Positions 43,627-52,356 of a stretch of 64,000 nt of DNA are shown here, piece by piece. Location: assembly GCA_964419145.1 (NCBI GenBank), contig CAYQOM010000005.1:124001-188000 (forward strand). The letters run 5' to 3'. The position numbers were made by a program, and so were the translations under genes. The DNA is from UBA2336 sp964419145. GTDB lineage: Bacteria; Bacteroidota; Bacteroidia; Cytophagales; Cyclobacteriaceae. The stretch's first letter is position 1; each line of letters starts with the position of its first letter. The notes below the pieces were generated by a model. The model was given only the letters and a program-made list of their open reading frames with translations, was not told where the DNA came from and ran no database searches.

Positions 43627-44403
43627 ATGGCGGTTCTGAATCTTGTTTGCTGGAATGTGAATGGCATCCGATCGATTATCAAAAAGGATTTTCTGAAAGA
43701 TGTAAAGGCCATGGCACCCGATATGCTGTGCCTGCAGGAAACAAAGGCAACGGTTGAAGATGTGAAGAATGTGATGGAGTTGATGCCTGAATATAAGAGC
43801 TATGTGAATGCTTCAAAGGCGCGTCAGGGCTATTCAGGTACAGCCATTTTAACAAAAACAGAACCGATTTCTGTGACGTACGACATGGCCATTGAAGAGC
43901 ATGATCAGGAGGGACGCGTAGTAACAGCAGAGTTTGACAATTTCTTTCTCGTTACGGTGTACACGCCCAATGCAGGCGAAGGATTAAAGCGATTGGAGTA
44001 CCGCGCTAAATGGGATGAGGTGTTCCGGAATTTTGTGTCCGGATTAAATCGCAGAAAACCTGTGATCATTTGTGGTGACTTGAATGTGGCTCATCAGGAA
44101 ATTGATATTGCACGGGCAAAAGAGAATTACAACAAGTCGGCAGGTTATACACAGATAGAGATTGATGGATTTCAAAAGCTATTGGATGCCGGCTTTGTCG
44201 ATACCTTCCGTCATTTTAATCCAGAAGAAGTAAAGTACACATATTGGAATTACATGTTTAATGCGCGTGCCCGCAATGTAGGCTGGCGTATCGACTATTT
44301 TCTTACCAGTACATCTTTGCTTGAAAACGTGAAAAGCACTGCCATCTATAATGAGTATTTCGGATCAGATCACTGCCCGATCGGGTTAACTGTAAATATT
44401 TAA
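43627..44403 (+). CDS. xth: exodeoxyribonuclease III
   Basis: A 258-residue AP endonuclease/exonuclease of base excision repair. The family landmarks are present: VCWNVNGIRSI, LCLQETKA (metal Glu), the VTVYTPNAGEGL segment, CGDLNVAHQEIDIAR (catalytic Asp/Asn) and the C-terminal GWRIDYFLTS and SDHCPIGL (Asp-His). Monocistronic after the flotillin terminator; it overlaps the convergent membrane protein gene by 4 bp. Confidence 0.94.
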   Translation: MAVLNLVCWNVNGIRSIIKKDFLKDVKAMAPDMLCLQETKATVEDVKNVMELMPEYKSYVNASKARQGYSGTAILTKTEPISVTYDMAIEEHDQEGRVVTAEFDNFFLVTVYTPNAGEGLKRLEYRAKWDEVFRNFVSGLNRRKPVIICGDLNVAHQEIDIARAKENYNKSAGYTQIEIDGFQKLLDAGFVDTFRHFNPEEVKYTYWNYMFNARARNVGWRIDYFLTSTSLLENVKSTAIYNEYFGSDHCPIGLTVNI

Positions 44404-44675
44404 TTCAGTATATACAGTACAAATACTGCAGCGGAAAGAAGCAGGAACAACTTGCGTACACGCAAGTCGGCACGGTATACCGACCAGTGTGTGGATAAGC
44501 CAAGCGTAAGGAAGAAACCAAAATCCAGCAAAAGTCTTGCTGTTGTTCGTTCAGCGAACTCACCCTCAGAAACGATTGGGAGCTCTAAAAGAAATTCCCT
44601 TGATAGTAAAGCAAGTATGGTAATCAGCGAAATGATGTAGTGCAGAACGAAAGCCAGAATGCCCAGGTGTTTCAA
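44400..44675 (-). CDS. small membrane protein of unknown function
   Basis: A 91-residue protein with about three hydrophobic helices (residues 5-24, 48-60, 74-90) and basic loops (HWSVYRADLRVRK). No family is recognised. It lies 6 bp downstream of murA on the same strand, so co-transcription is likely. Codon usage looks like its neighbours. Confidence 0.65.
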   Translation of the reverse strand: MKHLGILAFVLHYIISLITILALLSREFLLELPIVSEGEFAERTTARLLLDFGFFLTLGLSTHWSVYRADLRVRKLFLLLSAAVFVLYILN

Positions 44676-44681
44676 GCGGTA

Positions 44682-45989
44682 TTAGTTTATGCGTTCAATT
44701 TCTGCACCTAATTTCTTCAACCTTCCATCAATATTCTGATATCCTCTGTCAATCTGGTCAATACTTGAAATTTCACTCACTCCATTCGCGGATAATGCAG
44801 CTATCAACAGCGCAACGCCTGCACGAATATCGGGTGAAGCCATTTTTATTCCCTTCAGTTGTTGTCTTCTATCAAGGCCGATTACATTGGCGCGGTGCGG
44901 ATCGCATAAAATAATCTGTGCGCCCATGTCGATCAGTTTATCCACGAAGAACAAACGACTTTCGAACATCTTTTGGTGAATCAGTACGGTGCCTTTGGCT
45001 TGTGTAGCCACTACCAGCACAATGCTGATCAAATCTGGTGTAAACCCAGGCCAAGGTGCATCGGATATGGTTAAGATGGAGCCGTCAATGAAGGTTTCAA
45101 TCTCGTAATGATCTTGTGCAGGAATATGAATATCATCTCCGCGAAATTCCATCTTGATGCCCAGTCGCCTGAATATTTCAGGAATAATACCCAACATATC
45201 AATCCGACAATTCTTAATGGTGATTTCAGATTGTGTCATGGCTGCCAGGCCAATGAAACTGCCAATTTCAATCATGTCGGGCAGCAAGGTGTGTTCTGTG
45301 CCATTTAGTTTCTGTACACCTTCAATGGTAATTAGGTTTGAGCCAATGCCGCTGATGTTGGCACCCATTCTGTTCAACATCAGGCAGAGCTGCTGCAAGT
45401 AAGGTTCGCAGGCTGCGTTGTAGATGGTCGTTTTACCTTTCGCCAATACGGCAGCCATTATGATGTTTGCTGTTCCGGTTACGGAGGCTTCATCCAACAA
45501 CATGTATGTGCCTTTCAGTTCGGAAGCATCAATGTGGAACAAGTGGTCGTCAGCATTGAAATTGAAGCGAGCACCGAGTTTCTGAAACCCGATAAAATGT
45601 GTATCTAATCTTCTTCTCCCAATTTTGTCGCCACCCGGTTTTGGGATGCTTGCTTTTCCAAAACGTGCCAAAATAGGACCTAGTAACATTACCGATCCGC
45701 GCAATGCAGCTGCCTTGCTACGGTATTCATCGGTTTCAAGAAAATGGGTATTGATTTTTTGAGCCGTAAAGCGATACGAGCCTTCGTTCAGTTTTTCAAC
45801 CCGGCAACCCAGATCACCAACCAACTCAATGAGTTTGTTTACATCCCGTATGTCGGGAATGTTGTGAATGGTTACGGGTTGATCGGTAAGCAGTACCGCG
45901 CTGATGATTTGTAAGGCTTCGTTCTTGGCGCCTTGTGGTGTTATTTCACCTTTGAGTTTTTTACCACCTTTTATTCGGAATATACTCAT
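44682..45989 (-). CDS. murA: UDP-N-acetylglucosamine 1-carboxyvinyltransferase
   Basis: MurA transfers enolpyruvate from PEP to UDP-GlcNAc, the first committed step of peptidoglycan synthesis. The 435-residue protein from ATG 45989 (MSIFRIKGGKKLKGEI) has the GAKNEALQIISA start and the GGDKIGRRRLDTHF loop. In place of the usual fosfomycin-target Cys, the loop region PKPGGDKIGRRRLD shows Asp after GG, as in naturally fosfomycin-tolerant MurA; that reading needs an alignment. An ATG at 46025 would extend the start into the repeat. Confidence 0.93.
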   Translation of the reverse strand: MSIFRIKGGKKLKGEITPQGAKNEALQIISAVLLTDQPVTIHNIPDIRDVNKLIELVGDLGCRVEKLNEGSYRFTAQKINTHFLETDEYRSKAAALRGSVMLLGPILARFGKASIPKPGGDKIGRRRLDTHFIGFQKLGARFNFNADDHLFHIDASELKGTYMLLDEASVTGTANIIMAAVLAKGKTTIYNAACEPYLQQLCLMLNRMGANISGIGSNLITIEGVQKLNGTEHTLLPDMIEIGSFIGLAAMTQSEITIKNCRIDMLGIIPEIFRRLGIKMEFRGDDIHIPAQDHYEIETFIDGSILTISDAPWPGFTPDLISIVLVVATQAKGTVLIHQKMFESRLFFVDKLIDMGAQIILCDPHRANVIGLDRRQQLKGIKMASPDIRAGVALLIAALSANGVSEISSIDQIDRGYQNIDGRLKKLGAEIERIN

Positions 45990-45994
45990 GTAAT

Positions 45995-46094
45995 CAATTG
46001 GCAGTTGACAAGTAACAATTGACAATAGAAGTGCTTATGTGGTCACTCCACCCTTTGGTGATACTGTCAATTGTCAATTGCAAATGGTTAATTG
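45995..46094. repeat. palindromic repeat with GTCAATTG units
   Basis: The gap between DUF4290 and murA is filled by two inverted arms of about 30 bp: left CAATTGGCAGTTGACAAG... (45995-46027) and right ACTGTCAATTGTCAATTGCA... (46064-46094), around a small inner stem (CACC/GGTG). Repeated unit: CAATTGAC/GTCAATTG. Confidence 0.6.
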
Positions 46095-46096
46095 TT

Positions 46097-46783
46097 TTAG
46101 TCTCTGCGTCTGCGGTTTTTGTTTTTGTTGAACGGCTTTTGGTGGCGATGCTTGCCTCCACCTCCGCCTCCATTGCGTTCGCGTTGTTCGCGCTGTACGG
46201 GTTGTAATTGTTTTTTCTCTTTATAGAGTTTTTCAAACAGGTTATCCTCGCGTACTTTTTCGATGTTCAGTGTAAGCTTCCCATCCGACATCAGTTTAAT
46301 GTCATTCAGAATCACGGAATCATCCAGGGTTTCTTTATTCCAGTTTCCGTAGAAGGTCTTCATCAGTTTACCCAGGTAGATGATAGCCTCTTCTTTTTCT
46401 TGCGGGTCTTCCTTTTTAAGAGCTTCCTTAACCAGCTTTTCAATGTTCTTGCCATAATGTTTATAGCGAACCTTGCTTTGCGGGTAGTTAACCTTCATCG
46501 GTTTCTTGAAGAGAATTTCCCGCTCCGGAACAGGGTAAGGGTTGTTAATGTCTAATACGAAATCGGCAATGATGTATAGATCATCCCAAAGGCGCTGTGG
46601 GTTTTCGGGTTGATCTTTCAGGCTTGGGGTAAGCTGCTTGATCAGCTCAATCAGGGTGGCAGCCAACTCGGTGCGTTTATTTTTGTCAGGTACGCTGCGA
46701 ATGTATTCCACCAGCTTCTGAACATTGCGACCGTATTCCTTCAAAATAATTTGAGGCCGCAGGGTGTTGTATTCTCCTATCAT
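46097..46783 (-). CDS. DUF4290 family protein
   Basis: A 228-residue soluble, mainly helical protein with the DUF4290 start (YNTLRPQIILKEYGRNVQKLVEYI) and repeated YGKNIEKLV-type helix. The last 40 residues are low-complexity, GGGGGG followed by Lys/Arg/His/Asn-rich sequence ending RRRRD, resembling RNA-binding tails. DUF4290 is restricted to Bacteroidota, commonly next to murA, with no known activity. Confidence 0.85.
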   Translation of the reverse strand: MIGEYNTLRPQIILKEYGRNVQKLVEYIRSVPDKNKRTELAATLIELIKQLTPSLKDQPENPQRLWDDLYIIADFVLDINNPYPVPEREILFKKPMKVNYPQSKVRYKHYGKNIEKLVKEALKKEDPQEKEEAIIYLGKLMKTFYGNWNKETLDDSVILNDIKLMSDGKLTLNIEKVREDNLFEKLYKEKKQLQPVQREQRERNGGGGGGKHRHQKPFNKNKNRRRRD

Positions 46784-46818
46784 GTACTTGGATTTATGCA
46801 GGGTATGTAATAACCCGC

Positions 46819-49077
46819 TTAATTATGTATTCTGAGTTTGGCAAAGCTAAGTAATAAGGTCTTCTCACCAAAATCATCAAACTGTATTTTTGCCTTACGA
46901 TCGGCCCCGGTATTATCCATTTTAACTACTGTTCCAAACCCAAATTTGGGATGCTCCACCTTCATACCCTCTTGTAATACCGATGTATCGCTAGGGGTAA
47001 AGTCGGCCGGAACCTTGTAATTAGTTGCTGTCGGTTTGGGTGTGGAGGTAGTCTGGGTTCTTTTTATTCCGTTTACCAGTGACTTGGCGTAGTTGCCTGA
47101 CGAACGGGGTGAGGACTCAAGCCCACTGAACTTCGTGCTTACTTTTATAAAGCGTTGATCCAGGTCATCGATAAAACGGCTCGGCTCGCAATTCTTCAAT
47201 CTACCAAAGCGGTAGCGGGTAAGGGCGTAAGAGAGAAAGAGTCTGTCCTGTGCCCGGGTGATGGCCACATAGAAAAGTCTCCGCTCTTCTTCCAGGTCTG
47301 CGCGACTGCTCAGCATCATCTGTGAAGGAAATAAATCCTCTTCCAGGCCAACGATGTACACATATTTGAACTCAAGCCCTTTGGCCATGTGAATGGTCAT
47401 CAGGGTAACTTTATCAGGGTCTTTGTCCTTGTCTTCATCCTGCCCGGTAACGAGCGATACTTCCTGAAGGAAGGCACTTAACGACTTATCCACTTTTTCA
47501 GGATCATCAACATACTCTTTAATCGCGTTGAGTAATTCCTGAACGTTTTCGTAACGACTCAGGCCTTCAACGGTTTTATCCTCGTAGAGTTCACGCAACA
47601 ATCCGGAACCTTTTGCAATTTCAAACGCTGCATCGTAAGCGTCCTTGCGTTCAATCTCCAGGCTGAACCGCTTGATCAGTGTAACGAAATCATCAATGGC
47701 ACCTGAAGCTCTTCCACCCACAAAGCTGCCGGCATTTTGCAGGGCTTCCCAGATGGTAATGCCATGATCGTTGGCTGCGACAATCAATTTATCAACTGTC
47801 GTATCGCCAATGCCGCGCTTGGGTAGATTTATTATTCTTCTGAAAGAAGCTTCATCATTTTGATTGATGGCAAAGCGCAGGTAAGCGAGCAGGTCTTTGA
47901 TTTCTTTTCGTTGATAGAATGATAGGCCACCTACTACTTTGTATTTGATGTTCATTCTGCGCAGGGCTTCTTCAATTGCCCGCGACTGACTGTTGGTACG
48001 GTACACAATGACAAAGTCGCTGAACTTAAGCTGGTGCTGCATTTTTTCTTCAAAGATGGAAGAGGCCACCAAGCGCCCTTCTTCATTATCCGATACGGCT
48101 TTGATCAGTTCAATCAGTCTTCCTTCTTCGTTGCTGGTCCAAACATTTTTAGGAAGTTGTGCGCTGTTTTTCCGAATAACGGAATTGGCGGCCTCCACAA
48201 TGGTTTGGGTGGAACGGTAGTTTTGTTCGAGTTTGAAAATTTTCAGATCAGGGTAATCGCGCTCGAAGTTCAGGATGTTGGTAATGTCGGCACCACGAAA
48301 GGCGTAAATGCTTTGGGCATCATCGCCCACCACGCAAATGTTTTCGCGTACCGAACACAGTTTACGAATGATGAAGTACTGGCACAGGTTGGTATCCTGA
48401 AACTCATCAACCAACACGTATTGTATCCGATGCTGGTATTTATTCAATACCTCCAGGTGTTCCTTAAAAAGTTTATCGGTGTTAAACAACAGGTCATCAA
48501 AATCCATGGCACCAGCCTTAAAGCAACGCAAGGCATAAGCTTTATAGATGTTGCCCATCTCCGGGCGCATGTTTGAAGCATCATCGCTGCGCAACTCGGG
48601 GTTGGCCAAATATTCCTGCCAACTGATCAACCGGTTTTTGGCTGCTGAAATACGGTTGTAGACTACATTGGGTTTATAGGTGGCTTCATCCAGCCCCATC
48701 TCCTTTACAATATTCTTGAGGAGAGTTTTGGAGTCATCCGTATCGTAAATGGTAAAGCTGTTTGGATAACCCAGCAAGTGTGCTTCAGCGCGAAGGATGC
48801 GGGCGAAAACCGAGTGAAAAGTTCCCATCCAAAGGTTTCGGGCATCTGGTCCAACAACGGTTTCAATGCGGTCGCGCATTTCTTTTGCGGCCTTGTTGGT
48901 GAAGGTAAGTGCCATGATGCTGAACGAGTCAACACCTTTGTCTTTAATCAGGTGTGCGATCCGGTAGGTGAGTACCCGGGTTTTTCCGGAGCCGGCACCG
49001 GCTATAATCATGGTGGGGCCTTCCGTATTGATTACCGCCTCACGTTGCGCTTCATTCAGTTGATCCAGGTAATTCAT
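46819..49077 (-). CDS. UvrD/PcrA-type ATP-dependent DNA helicase
   Basis: A 752-residue superfamily 1A helicase. Q-motif LDQLNEAQREAV, Walker A IIAGAGSGKTRVL, motif II VDEFQDTN, then GDDAQSIYAFRGAD, LEQNYRST, and motif VI VAITRAQDRLFLSY. The C-terminal Tudor-like segment (VEHPKFGFGTVVKMDN) is the RNA polymerase-binding part known from PcrA. It removes obstacles in replication, repair and transcription. The ATG at 49077 gives the usual N-terminus. It is divergent from the TcmP-like gene. Confidence 0.93.
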   Translation of the reverse strand: MNYLDQLNEAQREAVINTEGPTMIIAGAGSGKTRVLTYRIAHLIKDKGVDSFSIMALTFTNKAAKEMRDRIETVVGPDARNLWMGTFHSVFARILRAEAHLLGYPNSFTIYDTDDSKTLLKNIVKEMGLDEATYKPNVVYNRISAAKNRLISWQEYLANPELRSDDASNMRPEMGNIYKAYALRCFKAGAMDFDDLLFNTDKLFKEHLEVLNKYQHRIQYVLVDEFQDTNLCQYFIIRKLCSVRENICVVGDDAQSIYAFRGADITNILNFERDYPDLKIFKLEQNYRSTQTIVEAANSVIRKNSAQLPKNVWTSNEEGRLIELIKAVSDNEEGRLVASSIFEEKMQHQLKFSDFVIVYRTNSQSRAIEEALRRMNIKYKVVGGLSFYQRKEIKDLLAYLRFAINQNDEASFRRIINLPKRGIGDTTVDKLIVAANDHGITIWEALQNAGSFVGGRASGAIDDFVTLIKRFSLEIERKDAYDAAFEIAKGSGLLRELYEDKTVEGLSRYENVQELLNAIKEYVDDPEKVDKSLSAFLQEVSLVTGQDEDKDKDPDKVTLMTIHMAKGLEFKYVYIVGLEEDLFPSQMMLSSRADLEEERRLFYVAITRAQDRLFLSYALTRYRFGRLKNCEPSRFIDDLDQRFIKVSTKFSGLESSPRSSGNYAKSLVNGIKRTQTTSTPKPTATNYKVPADFTPSDTSVLQEGMKVEHPKFGFGTVVKMDNTGADRKAKIQFDDFGEKTLLLSFAKLRIHN

Positions 49078-49144
49078 ATCCGTGCGCAAATTAAGATTTG
49101 CAGTGCAGCTTTGAGGTTCCTATTTTGAATTTTTGTGAAGTTTT

Positions 49145-49177
49145 ATTGAATTTTTTCTGTGAGGCGGTCTACCTTTG
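49145..49177 (+). promoter_or_regulatory. promoter of the TcmP-like gene
   Basis: ATTG (49145-49148), 21-bp spacer, TACCTTTG (49170-49177). The -7 box covers the first in-frame TTG (49175), so that codon should be untranscribed and the real start should be a later TTG. Confidence 0.6.
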
Positions 49178-49192
49178 CTAAACCCTTCGAAC

Positions 49193-50044
49193 TTGTTGCT
49201 GCAAACCCCTTCAACTCCTTTAATCAATGATGGTTTCACCATAACGGCAGCCGAGCCTTGGTTTAAAGTAAAGGTTCAACTCATTCAGCAATATTTACGA
49301 TCATTTGTTACGCATTGTGCAGATAAATCAGATGAGATTATTGTAGTAGATTTATTTGCCGGTAGCGGTTTATATTCTTTAGGATATCAACGGGAATTGT
49401 TTGCCGGCTCTTGCCTGGGTTCATTAAGCGATGAGCTGCCGATTTCAAAATGGATTTTTTGCGAACGTGATCCCGAGTCTGTCAAGGCGCTGAAGATTCG
49501 TGTAAACCGGTATTTCAAGGGGAAGCATGTGCTGATTTTCGATGATGCTATCGATCGGTTACCCGAAAAGCTACAGTACTACATTCCGGTTTCAAAGCGT
49601 GGTTTTCGGGTGAGCGTGCTTTGTATCCTCGATCCATTTTCGATTGATATTCCTTTTTCTTTGCTGGATAAATTGCAATCGCTTGGTTTGAGTTTTATTA
49701 TTCCCTTCACGTTTAGTTTGAACGAGCGTCATAATTATCAGTTTTACCTGCATGAGCATCGCGAAAAGCTGAAGCGCTTTTTAGGAGAGTTTACCGACTT
49801 AACCCGGTTGGATGACGTGAAAAGCAACCTGGAGTTTTACAAGCGGGTGGTGCGCACCCTGCGCAACAATTTGTTGATGCTGGGGTTCAACAGCTCCTTA
49901 TCCGTACAACGATTGGATTCCGGATTGATGGAATTGCCGATTTATTATATGGGTGTGTTCTCTAAAACACTTCCTGCCCGTGTTATTCAGCGCGAAGTAG
50001 AAGAAACCCTGCACAATCAATTTACCTTGTTTGATAAGGTGTGA
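49193..50044 (+). CDS. TcmP-like (three-Cys-motif partner) protein, orphan
   Basis: About 283 residues. EPWFKVKVQLIQQYLRSF, then VDLFAGSGLYSLG and IFCERDPESVKAL match the TcmP family, which has a SAM-methyltransferase-like fold (motif I FAGSG; acidic motif II ERD). A further LCILDPFSIDIP segment sits where TcmP has DPPG. No ATG exists near the start: the frame opens only with TTG (49175, 49193 or 49196). The 49193 codon is chosen because the promoter -7 box covers 49175. The usual partner, a three-Cys-motif (Gp37/Gp68, DUF5131) gene, is absent here. Function unknown. Confidence 0.72.
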   Translation: MLLQTPSTPLINDGFTITAAEPWFKVKVQLIQQYLRSFVTHCADKSDEIIVVDLFAGSGLYSLGYQRELFAGSCLGSLSDELPISKWIFCERDPESVKALKIRVNRYFKGKHVLIFDDAIDRLPEKLQYYIPVSKRGFRVSVLCILDPFSIDIPFSLLDKLQSLGLSFIIPFTFSLNERHNYQFYLHEHREKLKRFLGEFTDLTRLDDVKSNLEFYKRVVRTLRNNLLMLGFNSSLSVQRLDSGLMELPIYYMGVFSKTLPARVIQREVEETLHNQFTLFDKV

Positions 50045-50058
50045 TTTAGTACCGCTAG

Positions 50059-50165
50059 TTTCACGCAAAACCCGCAAAGTCAAATGCCGCGCAAAGTCCG
50101 CAAAGTGAAACTCAGCATCTTTTTTGCGTACTTTGCGTAATTCTTTGCGATTTCTTTGCGTGAAA
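50059..50165. repeat. palindromic repeat with CGCAAAG units
   Basis: Left arm 50059-50110 starts TTTCACGCAAA and carries four CGCAAA(G) units, ending GTGAAA; right arm 50122-50165 carries four (C)TTTGCG units, ending TTTGCGTGAAA. The whole can fold on itself. It lies in the gap between the TcmP-like and DUF3109 genes. Confidence 0.65.
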
Positions 50166-50298
50166 ATGATTGATCTGGTAGATCCAATTTTTTATAAAGT
50201 TGATAAAGTGGGATTAGGAAAGAATGCTTTATGTTTACGTTTCGACAGACTCAACGTAAAAGTATGATACTATTGTAACATAATTAATTCAGGTTTAT

Positions 50299-50859
50299 AT
50301 GATTCAGGTTGGTGAAGTTTTGGTTTCCGATGATATAAAAGAAAAGGAGTTTGTCTGCAATCTTGAAAAATGCAAGGGCGCATGCTGTGTGGAGGGCGAT
50401 TATGGCGCGCCATTGGAAGATGACGAACTTGACATCCTGAAGAAAATTTATCCGAAAGTAAAGCCATACCTGACAAAGGAAGGCATCAAAGCCATTGAAG
50501 AGCAGGGTACCCACGTGCTGGATGATGATGGCGATTTTTCAACACCCACCATTGGCGGAAAGGAATGTGCCTACGCCATTTATGATGATAAGGGAGTATT
50601 GAAGTGCGGCATTGAACAAGCCTATTACGATGGGAAAATAAAATGGAAGAAACCGATTTCCTGTCATTTATACCCGATACGAATCACCAAAAAGAAAGGC
50701 TTTGAAGCAGTGAACTACCACAAGTGGAGCATCTGTTCACCAGCTTGTGCCTTGGGCAAGGAATTGCAGGTGCCACTTTATAAGTTTTTGAAAGAAGCGC
50801 TGGTCCGTAAATATGGACAACCGTGGTATGATGAGTTGGTGAAAGTTATTGAGGGTTAG
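50299..50859 (+). CDS. DUF3109 family protein
   Basis: A 186-residue soluble protein. The conserved cysteine cluster CNLEKCKGACC lies at residues 20-30 followed by EGDYGAPL; more cysteines occur at KECAYA, LKCGIEQ, ISCHLYPIR and ICSPACALG. The pattern suggests bound zinc or an iron-sulfur cluster, related to YkgJ-type proteins. Function unknown. It is monocistronic, convergent with accC. Confidence 0.88.
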   Translation: MIQVGEVLVSDDIKEKEFVCNLEKCKGACCVEGDYGAPLEDDELDILKKIYPKVKPYLTKEGIKAIEEQGTHVLDDDGDFSTPTIGGKECAYAIYDDKGVLKCGIEQAYYDGKIKWKKPISCHLYPIRITKKKGFEAVNYHKWSICSPACALGKELQVPLYKFLKEALVRKYGQPWYDELVKVIEG

Positions 50860-50905
50860 GATTTAGGTATCTACACCGACACCCAAGTCCCAACACCCCG
50901 AATGC

Positions 50906-52255
50906 TTACTTTAAATCTGAAAAATCGAAATTCGTTTCCAGGAATTTAGTAGTGAACTTACCTGAACGGAAAGTTGGGTTGTCCATCAACTTAATATGGA
51001 AAGGAATGGTTGTTTTAATTCCTTCAATCACAAACTCCTGTAACGCACGCTTCATACGGGTAATCACTTCTTCACGCGATTGACCACTTACAATCAGCTT
51101 GGCAATCATCGAATCGTAGTTAGGCGGAATGGTGTAACCCGCATACACGTGGCTATCAATACGAACGCCATGGCCACCGGGCATGTGCAGGTTGGTAATT
51201 TTACCAGGCGAAGGACGGAAACCGTTTGCCGGATCTTCCGCATTAATGCGGCATTCCATCGAAAATAAATTCGGGAAGTAGTTTTTACCGGAGATCGGAA
51301 CACCGGCAGCAACCTTTATTTGTTCTTTTATTAAGTCGTAATCGGTTACTTCTTCAGTAATCGGGTGTTCAACCTGAATACGCGTGTTCATTTCCATGAA
51401 GTAGAACTTGCCGTGCTTATCCACCAAAAATTCAATGGTACCCGCACCTTCGTAGTTGATGGCCTGTGCACCCTTAATGGCCGCTTCACCCATTTGTTCA
51501 CGCAATTCCTGACTCACAATTGGAGAGGGCGTTTCTTCTACCAATTTCTGATGCCTGCGCTGAATGGAGCAATCGCGTTCAGAGAGGTGACATACCTTTC
51601 CGTATTGGTCACCTACAATTTGTATTTCAATGTGGCGTGGTTCTTCTACAAACTTTTCAAGATACAGACCATCGTTACCAAAGGCTGCACCGGCTTCGCG
51701 TTTGGCATCATCCCAGGCTTTTTGAAACTCACTTTCATCGTTGATGATGCGCATGCCTTTACCACCACCTCCGGCAGTTGCTTTTACAATTACCGGATAC
51801 CCAATTTCTTTCGCGAGTTTTTTACCTTCTTCCAAAGAACTCAACAAGCCATCTGAACCTGGAATGGTGGGTACTCCGGCTTTCTTCATGGTGTCCTTAG
51901 CCGTAGACTTATCACCCATGGCTTCAATCATAGCCGGTGTTGGGCCAATAAATTTTATTCCATATTCATGGCAGATGGAGGAGAACTCCGAACGCTCCGA
52001 CAAAAATCCGTAGCCCGGATGAATCGCATCGGCACCGGTAATTTCGGCAGCCGAAATAATGCGTGGAATATTCAGGTATGAATCTTTACTCGGTGCTGAA
52101 CCAATGCACACGGCCTCATCAGCAAAACGAACATGCAGGCTTTCACGATCCGCAGTTGAATAGACAGCAACGGTTTTAATGCCCATCTCTTTGCAGGTAC
52201 GAATTACACGCAGGGCAATTTCTCCTCGGTTAGCGATTAATATTTTTTTGAACAT
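50906..52255 (-). CDS. accC: acetyl-CoA carboxylase, biotin carboxylase subunit
   Basis: AccC carboxylates the biotin of AccB using ATP and bicarbonate, the first half of malonyl-CoA synthesis. The 449-residue protein shows ANRGEIALRVIRTCKE, the glycine-rich ATP-grasp loop KATAGGGGKGMR, and the catalytic EMNTRIQVEHPITEEVT. It follows accB after 101 bp of palindromic AT-rich repeat. Confidence 0.95.
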   Translation of the reverse strand: MFKKILIANRGEIALRVIRTCKEMGIKTVAVYSTADRESLHVRFADEAVCIGSAPSKDSYLNIPRIISAAEITGADAIHPGYGFLSERSEFSSICHEYGIKFIGPTPAMIEAMGDKSTAKDTMKKAGVPTIPGSDGLLSSLEEGKKLAKEIGYPVIVKATAGGGGKGMRIINDESEFQKAWDDAKREAGAAFGNDGLYLEKFVEEPRHIEIQIVGDQYGKVCHLSERDCSIQRRHQKLVEETPSPIVSQELREQMGEAAIKGAQAINYEGAGTIEFLVDKHGKFYFMEMNTRIQVEHPITEEVTDYDLIKEQIKVAAGVPISGKNYFPNLFSMECRINAEDPANGFRPSPGKITNLHMPGGHGVRIDSHVYAGYTIPPNYDSMIAKLIVSGQSREEVITRMKRALQEFVIEGIKTTIPFHIKLMDNPTFRSGKFTTKFLETNFDFSDLK

Positions 52256-52261
52256 AGTTCT

Positions 52262-52351
52262 GATTTTAGATTTTTGATTTACGATTTAAGATTTTGATTT
52301 TACCCGAATGGCTTCAGGTAAATCAAATATCCCAAATCTAAAATCTTAAAT
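52262..52351. repeat. palindromic AT-rich repeat with GATTT units
   Basis: Left arm 52262-52303 is built of GATTTTAGATTTTTGATTT-like units; right arm 52315-52351 has the complementary GTAAATCAAAT...AAATCTAAAATC. It separates accB from accC and may weaken or regulate read-through. Confidence 0.55.
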
Positions 52352-52356
52352 GTGCC

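Noticed and set aside
45995..46207. Short plus-strand open frame across the murA repeat and DUF4290 end
   Set aside because: It is antisense to DUF4290's low-complexity tail and the palindrome.
50059..50165. CRISPR array
   Set aside because: The repeated units are 7 bp, irregularly spaced and inverted halfway; there are no spacers of equal length and no cas genes.
50299..50859. DUF3109 as the three-Cys-motif partner of the TcmP-like protein
   Set aside because: Its cysteine pattern (CNLEKCKGACC) differs from the DUF5131 type and the genes are separated by 254 bp with a palindrome.
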